Shown here: positions 32,093 to 38,137 of the stretch, piece after piece | How the letters are laid out: each line of letters opens with the position of its first letter | Position numbering within the stretch: position 1 is the first letter of the stretch | From: Terriglobia bacterium | GTDB lineage: Bacteria > Acidobacteriota > Terriglobia > Bryobacterales > Bryobacteraceae | DNA: 38,137 nucleotides | Assembly (NCBI GenBank): GCA_010084195.1 | Contig: RGPS01000034.1 | Coordinates: 1-38,137 of the forward strand | Direction of reading: 5' to 3' | The notes under the pieces: model-generated | What the model saw: the letters and a program-made list of their open reading frames with translations, nothing else | What the model was told of the DNA's origin: nothing | Databases searched by the model: none | Translations under genes and position numbers: made by a program

Positions 32093-32136
32093 GCCAGGAT
32101 CCTGGCAGAGGCCGTCGGTTTCGGCAAAATCCTGGC
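32093..32136. repeat. Dyad (GCCAGGAT ... ATCCTGGC) upstream of flgF
   Basis: The same outer arms as the dyad before flgB, with inner GCCG/CGGC pairing. It lies in the 227-nt divergent region between fliK and flgF. The right arm is part of the sigma-54-like element of flgF. Confidence 0.6.
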
Positions 32137-32137
32137 G
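32122..32137 (+). promoter_or_regulatory. Candidate sigma-54 promoter of flgF
   Basis: CGGCAAAATCCTGGCG has GG and GC ten bases apart, with GGCA at -24 and TGGC at -12. Compared with the flgB site, GGCA-N2-ATCC-TGGC is identical. The predicted leader is about 100 nt. Confidence 0.45.
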
Positions 32138-32163
32138 ATTTCCGGGAACTATTCTTAACTACC

Positions 32164-32186
32164 TTATCGGCCATCTGATTCAACTT
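32164..32186 (-). promoter_or_regulatory. Candidate sigma-28 promoter of the fliK operon
   Basis: The -10 on the minus strand is GCCGATAA, a perfect match. The -35 is poor: TCAA at 15 nt or AAAAGTTG at shorter spacing. It faces fliK, whose ATG lies about 140 nt downstream. Confidence 0.5.
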
Positions 32187-32222
32187 TTGAGCACTTTACG
32201 AAGAATATTTGCTTTCGGGCAT

Positions 32223-32240
32223 CTACCTGCTTTCAGGTAG
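32223..32240 (+). promoter_or_regulatory. Hairpin in the flgF leader
   Basis: CTACCTG-CTTT-CAGGTAG is a perfect 7-bp stem whose 3' arm contains AGGT, the only ribosome-site candidate for the ATG at 32250. It could hide the site. The CTACC...GGTAG form resembles the hairpins of the IS200-type element. Confidence 0.55.
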
Positions 32241-32249
32241 CGCAGACAT

Positions 32250-32984
32250 ATGGACGCCATCTCTATTTCGGCAGCAAGCGGCATGAGAGCCCGCATGGAA
32301 TCGCTCGAGTTGCTCGCGAATAATCTTGCCAACGTGGAAACCGGCGGCTTCAAAGCCGACCGCGAATTTTATAGCCTCTATAGCAGTGCCGAGGCGGGAG
32401 AAGACCCGCGCAATGGCCAGTTCACGACCCTTCCCGTTATCGAGAGCCACTGGACCGACCTTCGTCAGGGTGACCTGAAGAACACCGGAAATCCTTTTGA
32501 TCTTGCGATTGACGGGGAAGGCTTCTTCGCCGCGCAAACCCCACAGGGCGTTCGCTACACAAGGAACGGCAGCTTCAGGGTATCCGCCACCGGGCAGCTG
32601 GTTACCGGCGAAGGCCACCCCGTCCTTTCAAAACTGGGAACGCCGATTGCTGTGCGCCAGGATCTCCCTGTTGAAATCCGTCCGGATGGCAGTGTGGTCC
32701 AGCCAGGTCAGACTACCTCTCAACTCGGCATCAGCACCTTCGACGTCGGCGCTGTGAATAAGGAGGGTCACAACTACTTTGCGGCGATTCCCGGGGCCAC
32801 ACCAAAAGCCACCACCGCCGCCGTCCACCAGGGAAAGCTGGAAACCTCCAACGTGGCGGCGCCCGAATCTGCGGTTCGCCTGGTCGCCATCATGCGGCAA
32901 TTTGAGATGCTGCAGCGCGCCGCAGGTGTCGGCAACGAACTCAACAAGCGAGCGATGGAAGAGATCGCTCACGTAACCACATAG
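32250..32984 (+). CDS. flgF: Flagellar rod protein FlgF
   Basis: A 244-residue rod protein. The N-terminal motif (ARMESLELLANNLANVETGG) and the FlgF-type segments DLAIDGEGFFAAQTPQG and YTRNGSFRV are present, and the C-terminal helix is typical. Because of its length and its place just before flgG, I call it FlgF rather than a second FlgG. It is the first gene of the plus-strand rod and ring operon. Confidence 0.92.
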   Translation: MDAISISAASGMRARMESLELLANNLANVETGGFKADREFYSLYSSAEAGEDPRNGQFTTLPVIESHWTDLRQGDLKNTGNPFDLAIDGEGFFAAQTPQGVRYTRNGSFRVSATGQLVTGEGHPVLSKLGTPIAVRQDLPVEIRPDGSVVQPGQTTSQLGISTFDVGAVNKEGHNYFAAIPGATPKATTAAVHQGKLETSNVAAPESAVRLVAIMRQFEMLQRAAGVGNELNKRAMEEIAHVTT

Positions 32985-33030
32985 TCCACTAAACCCGAAT
33001 AACAGCCCACACCGGAAGGTAGTCAAATCA

Positions 33031-33822
33031 ATGATCCGAGCACTCTTTAGCGCCGCCAGCGGCATGACCGCCCAGCAACTCAACATCGACAACATCGCCA
33101 ACAATCTCGCCAACGCCAATACTTCCGGCTACAAAGCGCGCCGCGCCCAATTTCAGGATCTCCTCTACCAAAACATGGTGGCTCCAGGCTCCTCGGCCGG
33201 CCAATCCACTGTCGTCCCCACCGGGCTTCAGCTGGGCCTCGGCACCCGTGCCTCGTCGAACGAAATCATCTTCCAGCAGGGCGATTTCGCCGCCACCAGC
33301 AATCCTTTGGATCTCGTCATTCAGGGGCGAGGTTTCTTCCAGATCAAACGCGCTTCCGGGGAAACCGCGTATACCCGCGCCGGGAGCTTTCATCTGGATC
33401 GCGATGGCAGCATGGTTACCTCTGACGGCGACCAACTCCAACCCCAGATCACGATTCCGGCTACCGCCCAATCTGTAAATATCGCCTCCGACGGAACAGT
33501 CAGTTATATTCTGCCCGGTCAGACCCAGGCGCAGAACGCAGGCCAGATCACCCTGGCCAACTTCCAGAACCCGGCGGGCCTCAACTCTCTCGGCCACTCT
33601 CTCTATACCCCAACCGACGCCTCCGGCGATGCCACCATCGGACCTCCCGGCGGCACCGAAGGCCTGGGCAGCCTCCAGCAGGGCTACCTCGAACAGTCCA
33701 ATGTCAGCGTCGTGGATGAGTTCATTAATCTCATCACCAGCCAGCGTGCCTACGAAGCAAACTCCAAGGTCGTCAAGGCCGCCGACGACATGTACCAACA
33801 GGTCAACAATCTGACAAGGTAG
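33031..33822 (+). CDS. flgG: Flagellar distal rod protein FlgG
   Basis: A 263-residue distal rod protein beginning MIRALFSAASGMTAQQ, the FlgG start. The rod motif NIDNIANNLANANTSGYKA and the C-terminal segment VDEFINLITSQRAYEANSK are typical, and the length matches the family. It follows flgF after about 46 nt. Confidence 0.96.
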   Translation: MIRALFSAASGMTAQQLNIDNIANNLANANTSGYKARRAQFQDLLYQNMVAPGSSAGQSTVVPTGLQLGLGTRASSNEIIFQQGDFAATSNPLDLVIQGRGFFQIKRASGETAYTRAGSFHLDRDGSMVTSDGDQLQPQITIPATAQSVNIASDGTVSYILPGQTQAQNAGQITLANFQNPAGLNSLGHSLYTPTDASGDATIGPPGGTEGLGSLQQGYLEQSNVSVVDEFINLITSQRAYEANSKVVKAADDMYQQVNNLTR

Positions 33823-33830
33823 GTCTTCTC

Positions 33831-34727
33831 ATGAACCGCGCCGCTCTCATTTTCGTCGTTGTCCAAACGGTTTCCGCTGCCTGTATCCCGATCACCGGGG
33901 ACCGTATCTCCGGTGCCGATCTGGCGACGGCGGATTCGTCGCTGGCCGTCTTTCCCGTGGCGATAACCGTCGCCTTTTCTCCACTTCCCGGAGCCAGTCT
34001 GATTCTGTCTGGCGCAGAGATTGCGCGTATCGCAAAGCTCCATGCCGTCGTACTTGCCGCCCCTCCGTCGGATGTCTGCTTCGCCTTTGCCATGCACAAA
34101 CTTTCCCGCGAAGAGGCTGTTGCTGCCATGCAGCGCACTCTCCCCTCGGGGGCCAGTGTCGATATTGTCGAACTGGCGGCAACAGACCTGCCCGTCGGTG
34201 AGCTTCGTTTTTCGCTCACCGGTCTGGAACCTGCCACTTACCCCCGTCAAACAGATGTTCAGGTGTGGCGCGGCTTTGTGCAGTACACCCCGACGCGACG
34301 CGCTTCTCTGCTTGCAAGAGTGCGTGTCCGGAATGGCCTCGAAGAACTGGTTCTCACCTCAGATGTTCCGCGAGGAACGGTGCTCACAAAAGAGATGTTT
34401 TCTAGCACCCCCATACCAGGCCTGGTGCCCAGACAGCCCGTGGCCACCCGCCCGGAACAGGCCCTCGGCAGAGTGGCAAAGACCGACCTGAAGACCGGCC
34501 AGCGGATTCCTCTAGCTTCGGTCGCCTTGCCCTTTGCCGTACAGCGCGGAGACATTGTCAGCGTTGAAATCCGCAGCGGTTCTGCTCGTCTGCAGCTCGA
34601 CGCCATTGCCCAGCGAACCGGTCGCGACGGCGAGGTCATGGATTTCCTGAATCCCCTGAGCGGTAAGACATTCAAAGCGCGGCTCGAAGGCTCCCGGGCA
34701 ATCATCAACCTTGGAGGTTCACTATGA
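33831..34727 (+). CDS. flgA: P-ring chaperone FlgA
   Basis: A 298-residue periplasmic protein with an N-terminal signal peptide (VVQTVSAAC region, cleavage near residue 17) and a C-terminal SAF-type domain (TSDVPRGTVLTKEMF, then LKTGQRIPLASV). FlgA helps FlgI subunits form the P ring. It is longer than the usual 220-240, because of an extended N-terminal half. It starts 8 nt after flgG and overlaps flgH by 4 nt (ATGA). Confidence 0.92.
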   Translation: MNRAALIFVVVQTVSAACIPITGDRISGADLATADSSLAVFPVAITVAFSPLPGASLILSGAEIARIAKLHAVVLAAPPSDVCFAFAMHKLSREEAVAAMQRTLPSGASVDIVELAATDLPVGELRFSLTGLEPATYPRQTDVQVWRGFVQYTPTRRASLLARVRVRNGLEELVLTSDVPRGTVLTKEMFSSTPIPGLVPRQPVATRPEQALGRVAKTDLKTGQRIPLASVALPFAVQRGDIVSVEIRSGSARLQLDAIAQRTGRDGEVMDFLNPLSGKTFKARLEGSRAIINLGGSL

Positions 34728-35431
34728 CTCTCGCTCTAATCGTGATCTCCCTTTCCTTCACTTGCGTCGCCTCGGCAGGTATTTTCAAAGGTTTGCCGAA
34801 GAAGAAACCGGTGGAGCCCACCCTCCTCGAACAGTACATTCGAAGCGCCACTGCCAGCGACAAGGACACTCCGGGCGAGATCGCGCCCGGTGCCATCTGG
34901 TCCCCCTCCTCACGGCTCACCGATCTCGGTCGCGACCTTCGCGCCAGCCAGATTGATGATGTCGTGACGATCCTAGTCAGTGAATCCGTCAACGCCGTCG
35001 CCAGTGGGGGCAGTTCCAGTCAGCGAACTTCGTCCGCCAACGCCTCAGTCAGTTCCCTGGCCGGCAAGACATCGGTGGCCGGTGCTCTCGCCAACCTCGC
35101 GGGCCTCTCCGGCGACCAAAAGCTGAATGGCCAGGGTACGACTACGCGCAATTCCACTCTCAATGCAACGTTGACGGCCCGGGTTGTTCGTGTCCTCCCA
35201 GGCGGCCTCCTCCTCATTGAAGGCGACAAGAGCATCCAGATCAACTCCGAACAACAAGTCATCTCCGTTCGCGGCATCATTCGCACCATTGATGTCACAA
35301 CCTCCAATACGGTCGCGTCCACCCAGGTCGCCGACATGGAGCTTCGGGTCAATGGCAAGGGGATCGTCGGGGATGCCATTCGTCGACCGAATATTCTGTA
35401 CCGCCTGCTTCTCGGTGTCCTGCCTTTCTAA
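34724..35431 (+). CDS. flgH: Flagellar L-ring protein FlgH
   Basis: A 235-residue outer-membrane ring protein. The family core is SQIDDVVTILVSESVNAVAS, with later GLLLIEGDKSIQINSE and VSVRGIIRTIDV. It has a signal peptide (ISLSFTCVASAG), but the only Cys is in SFTC, which is a poor lipobox. An SPase I site (ASA) is equally visible, so it may not be a lipoprotein as in enteric bacteria. It is in the standard place between flgA and flgI. Confidence 0.94.
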   Translation: MTLALIVISLSFTCVASAGIFKGLPKKKPVEPTLLEQYIRSATASDKDTPGEIAPGAIWSPSSRLTDLGRDLRASQIDDVVTILVSESVNAVASGGSSSQRTSSANASVSSLAGKTSVAGALANLAGLSGDQKLNGQGTTTRNSTLNATLTARVVRVLPGGLLLIEGDKSIQINSEQQVISVRGIIRTIDVTTSNTVASTQVADMELRVNGKGIVGDAIRRPNILYRLLLGVLPF

Positions 35432-35437
35432 ATTCCT

Positions 35438-36541
35438 ATGCGCAACCTTACTTTTATTCTCATCCTCGCCACGAGCCTTCTGGCGGTAACGCCCGCGCAA
35501 CGCGGAACCCGCCTGAAGGACCTCGTTACGGTGGAGGGTGTACGGGATAACCAACTCATTGGCTATGGCATCGTAGTCGGCCTCAACGGCACGGGCGACA
35601 AACGCACCACCATCTTCAGTACGCAAAGCCTCGCCAATATGCTGGCGAGGATGGGAGTCGCGGTTGCACCCACCGCGATGCGGGTCCAGAACATGGCTTC
35701 GGTAATGCTGACCGCAACACTGCCGCCCTTCGCTCAGCCCGGGTCAACGATCGATGTAACCGCCGCCGCGGTCGGCGATGCCAGCAACCTCCAGGGCGGT
35801 CTTCTCGTGATGGCCTCCCTGCGTGGTGCCAACGGTGAGGTTTACGCAGTTGCCCAGGGCCCGGTCGTCACCGGAGGTTTCGTCTCCGGTCGAGGTGGCA
35901 ACACCCAGAGCGTCAATCACCCGACCGTCGGACGTATCCCCGGGGGCGCAACGGTAGAACGGCTCGCCCCCTCGGTTGCCCCCACCGGCGAGATCCGCCT
36001 GCAATTGCGGAATTCCGACTTCACCACCTCCTCCCGGGCAGCCGCCGCCATTAACCAGAAATTCCCGTCGCGGACACCAATCGCTCGCGCCCAGAACGGA
36101 GGCCTGGTTCGCGTCGGCACCCCTCCGGAATGGAAGGAGAAGGTCTCCGAGTTTATGGCCAGCCTGGAAGAGATTGAAGTAAAGGTGGACCGCCGCGCCC
36201 GCATCGTCGTCAATGAGCGTACCGGCACAATTGTCATTGGCAAGGACGTCCGCATCGCCGCCGTCGCCATTCTGCACGGCGGGCTTTCCGTCGAGATCCA
36301 GACCAGCCTTCTCGTCTCCCAGCCCAACGCCCTTTCATCCGGAACCACTGAAGTCGTCCCCCAGCAGACTGTTACGACGAAGGAGGAACCAACCCGAAAC
36401 GTTGTCCTTAAGGATGGGGCCACCGTCGAAGAATTAGTCCGCGCCCTCACCGCCGTCGGGTCAACCGCACGAGACATCATCGCGATCCTGCAAAGCCTGA
36501 GAGCAGCAGGCGCTCTCGACGCAGAACTGGAGGTTATCTAG
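35438..36541 (+). CDS. flgI: Flagellar P-ring protein FlgI
   Basis: A 367-residue periplasmic ring protein with a signal peptide (about residues 1-20). The core RLKDLVTVEGVRDNQLIGYG and LNGTGDKRTTIFSTQSL are hallmarks; VVNERTGTIVIGKDVRI and RDIIAILQSLRAAGALDAEL close the protein. Length is normal. It follows flgH after 6 nt and shares one base with flgJ. Confidence 0.97.
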   Translation: MRNLTFILILATSLLAVTPAQRGTRLKDLVTVEGVRDNQLIGYGIVVGLNGTGDKRTTIFSTQSLANMLARMGVAVAPTAMRVQNMASVMLTATLPPFAQPGSTIDVTAAAVGDASNLQGGLLVMASLRGANGEVYAVAQGPVVTGGFVSGRGGNTQSVNHPTVGRIPGGATVERLAPSVAPTGEIRLQLRNSDFTTSSRAAAAINQKFPSRTPIARAQNGGLVRVGTPPEWKEKVSEFMASLEEIEVKVDRRARIVVNERTGTIVIGKDVRIAAVAILHGGLSVEIQTSLLVSQPNALSSGTTEVVPQQTVTTKEEPTRNVVLKDGATVEELVRALTAVGSTARDIIAILQSLRAAGALDAELEVI

Positions 36542-36873
36542 TGGCACCTGGCACCATATCTCTTTCCACCAGCATCCCGGACGCGCCCCTCGACACCGAG
36601 AGACTCAAGCAATCCCACGCCGCAGCTGACTTTGAGAGTCTCCTCATTGCCCAAATGCTCAAATCGAGCCGAGCAGAAGGCTCGGGTTGGCTTGGTTCCG
36701 GCGACGATGGAGCAAGCGATACCGCATTCGGTCTGGGCGAGGAGGAACTTGCCAGGGCCCTCGCGTCAACCGGAGGCTTTGGCCTGGCGAAATTGATCGA
36801 ATCCGGACTCAGAGCAAGAGAAGCCCACTCCACCCCGTCGGAATCCACCGCTACTCCGAACGCGAGAGGCTAG
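36541..36873 (+). CDS. flgJ: Rod-binding protein, FlgJ N-terminal domain only
   Basis: A 110-residue protein with the rod-binding part of FlgJ (AAADFESLLIAQMLKSSR, and then LARALASTGGFGLAKLI). The muramidase domain of enteric FlgJ is absent. This minimal form is widespread outside the gamma-proteobacteria, so it is likely complete; a separate wall lytic enzyme would be needed. The start is GTG, overlapping the flgI stop by one base. It meets fliS tail to tail with a 4-nt overlap. Confidence 0.88.
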   Translation: MAPGTISLSTSIPDAPLDTERLKQSHAAADFESLLIAQMLKSSRAEGSGWLGSGDDGASDTAFGLGEEELARALASTGGFGLAKLIESGLRAREAHSTPSESTATPNARG

Positions 36874-37304
36874 GCCGAAACAGCGAACCGGGAGCACTCA
36901 CCCTCTGCCAGAGGAACGTCTACCCACGCCGGTTGTTCCTGCCTCCGCCGATCCGCCGCCGTCAGCCCGTCCCAGCCCTCTGCCAGCGTTGTCAGCAGCA
37001 TCAGAACTTCAGACAACGGCTCCTCAACCTGGTTCAGGTTCGCCTCAACCAAACGGCTCTGCATATAGCCATACAGGCGGTCCAATTGCCCCGCCATGTC
37101 GGGGGTCGCGTCCCGATCCAATGAATTGATCAACTCCAGCAGGACAATCCATGTATGATTGATCGCCCTGGTGCGCTCTGCAATCTGACCTGCTTTCAGA
37201 TGCTCCCGGGCGTCGCGAACTCCACGAATGGCGCGCTTGTACAGAAGACAAACAATTTCAATTGGACTTGCCGAAAGGATCATCTGGTCGATGTACTGAT
37301 TCAT
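36870..37304 (-). CDS. fliS: Flagellin chaperone FliS
   Basis: A 144-residue helical protein. SASPIEIVCLLYKRAIRGVR, then AQLDR-type segment GQLDRLYGYMQSRLVEANLN, match FliS, which binds the C-terminus of flagellin and keeps it unfolded for export. The C-terminal 25 residues are not conserved. It stands alone, 26 kb from fliC, with its own sigma-28-like promoter, and converges on flgJ with no visible terminator between. Confidence 0.93.
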   Translation of the reverse strand: MNQYIDQMILSASPIEIVCLLYKRAIRGVRDAREHLKAGQIAERTRAINHTWIVLLELINSLDRDATPDMAGQLDRLYGYMQSRLVEANLNQVEEPLSEVLMLLTTLAEGWDGLTAADRRRQEQPAWVDVPLAEGECSRFAVSA

Positions 37305-37355
37305 TGCTGGTCTTCCCCGGGGACATGTATCACTGAGCCGTCTGCGGCCAGTAGT

Positions 37356-37383
37356 CTATCGGTTTCCCGCCCGGCATACTTTA
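37356..37383 (-). promoter_or_regulatory. Candidate sigma-28 promoter of fliS
   Basis: On the minus strand TAAA and ACCGATAG are 16 nt apart. The -10 matches 6 of 8. It is about 50 nt upstream of the ATG and has the same TAAA-N16 form as the fliC and cheX promoters. Confidence 0.65.
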
Positions 37384-37442
37384 GGGCGAAGCGTTCAAAA
37401 ACAGGCTCCCTCGCCTTCACTCCGGCTCTGGTAAACTCCGTT

Positions 37443-38137
37443 ATGCGTCACCGCGCCCTCCTCCCACTAGCTCTGTTCTTTTTCGTACTCCCTGCTTTCT
37501 CCCAGAAAAAAATCACCAGCCCGAAGGAAGCCCTGGGCTTTAACATTGGCGACGACTATCAGGTCGCCAACTACACCCAGCTCGAATCGTACTGGAAGAA
37601 ACTGGCCACCGAATCCGACCGCATGAAACTGGTCGATATCGGCAAGACTGCGGAAGGCCGAACCCACTACATGGCGATCATCACGTCGCCCGAAAACCAA
37701 AAGAACCTACAGAAGTATAAGGACATCGCCCGGCGCCTCGCCCTCGCCGAAGGCGTCACCGAGGCCCAGGCCCATGACCTCGCCCAAACCGGCAAAGCCG
37801 TGGTCTGGATCGACGGCGGCCTCCACGCCACCGAAACCGTCGGCTCCCAGCAGTTGATGGAGACCGTCTACCAGCTCGTCAGCCGCAACGACCCCGAAAC
37901 TCTCCGCATCCTCAACGACGACATCGTCCTCTGCGTCCTCGCCAACCCCGACGGCCAGGAACTCGTCGCCAACTGGTACATGCGCGAAAAAGATCCCCTC
38001 AAGCGCAGCATGACGAATCTCCCCCGGCTCTACCAGAAGTACATCGGGCACGACGACAACCGCGACTTCTTCCTCTCCAGCCAGGTCGAAACCACCAACA
38101 TGAATCGCCAGATGGCCATCGAGTGGTTCCCCCGCAT
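37443..38137 (+). CDS. Secreted M14-family metallopeptidase (partial, open at right edge)
   Basis: The first 231 codons only. A signal peptide (RHRALLPLALFFFVLPAFS, cleavage before QKK) is followed by an M14 zinc peptidase start. The zinc motif H-x2-E is in GGLHATETVG (near residue 127), and ANPDG and GHDDNRDFF are further family features. It is a carboxypeptidase-like enzyme exported to the periplasm or outside. No stop is in the window. It is not flagellar and marks the right border of the island. Confidence 0.85.
   Translation, partial: MRHRALLPLALFFFVLPAFSQKKITSPKEALGFNIGDDYQVANYTQLESYWKKLATESDRMKLVDIGKTAEGRTHYMAIITSPENQKNLQKYKDIARRLALAEGVTEAQAHDLAQTGKAVVWIDGGLHATETVGSQQLMETVYQLVSRNDPETLRILNDDIVLCVLANPDGQELVANWYMREKDPLKRSMTNLPRLYQKYIGHDDNRDFFLSSQVETTNMNRQMAIEWFPR

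Overview
The window is a nearly complete flagellar gene island of about 37 kb from a GC-rich, diderm bacterium. P-ring (flgI), L-ring (flgH) and flgA genes point to an outer membrane. FliW/CsrA control, CheX/CheD-type adaptation genes, a flanking SEC-C protein and a secreted M14 peptidase with an HATE zinc motif together suggest Acidobacteriota, perhaps the Bryobacterales/Solibacter group. That placement is inference from gene style, not a measured phylogeny.

Layout. (1) 1-499: the end of a SEC-C protein, a noncoding stretch and a tRNA-Arg(UCU) on the minus strand, into which fliJ reads. (2) 477-6841, minus: flgB-flgC-fliE-fliF-fliG-fliH-fliI-fliJ, the proximal rod, MS ring, switch and export ATPase. 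A sigma-54-like promoter inside a dyad lies upstream of flgB. (3) 6966-15844, minus: cheX, a short FliA-like sigma factor, flgM, flgK, flgL, fliM, fliW, csrA, then (from its own sigma-28 promoter) fliC, fliD and a FliT-like chaperone. (4) 16015-17160, plus: a sigma-54 activator without a receiver domain, divergent from cheX. (5) 17.37-17.94 kb: an IS200/IS605-type element with a row of small hairpins. (6) 17882-32022, minus: one long operon fliK-flgD-flgE-fliN-fliO-fliP-fliQ-fliR-flhB-flhA-flhF-fliA-fliN/Y-DUF2802-like-cheA'/'cheR-cheD-cheY-cheX. (7) 32250-36873, plus: flgF-flgG-flgA-flgH-flgI-flgJ, with fliS converging from its own sigma-28 promoter. (8) 37443 to the end: an M14 peptidase, open at the right edge.

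How it works together. The activator and the sigma-54-like sites before flgB and flgF suggest a sigma-54 tier for rod and basal body. Late genes (fliC, fliS, cheX, perhaps fliK and the activator itself) have sigma-28-like promoters, served by FliA and held by FlgM. FliW/CsrA next to fliC fits post-transcriptional control of flagellin.

The most unusual part is the distal end of the long operon, where chemotaxis genes look decayed. A cheA fragment is joined to a cheR fragment out of frame at a 7-nt shared sequence. cheR also has an in-frame stop. cheY has Asn at the phospho-acceptor position, plus a deletion and frameshift. The last cheX runs into the IS element. fliK is also frameshifted at a run of six G. 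The motility structure genes otherwise look intact. motA, motB, fliL, flgN, flhG and cheW are not in the window.
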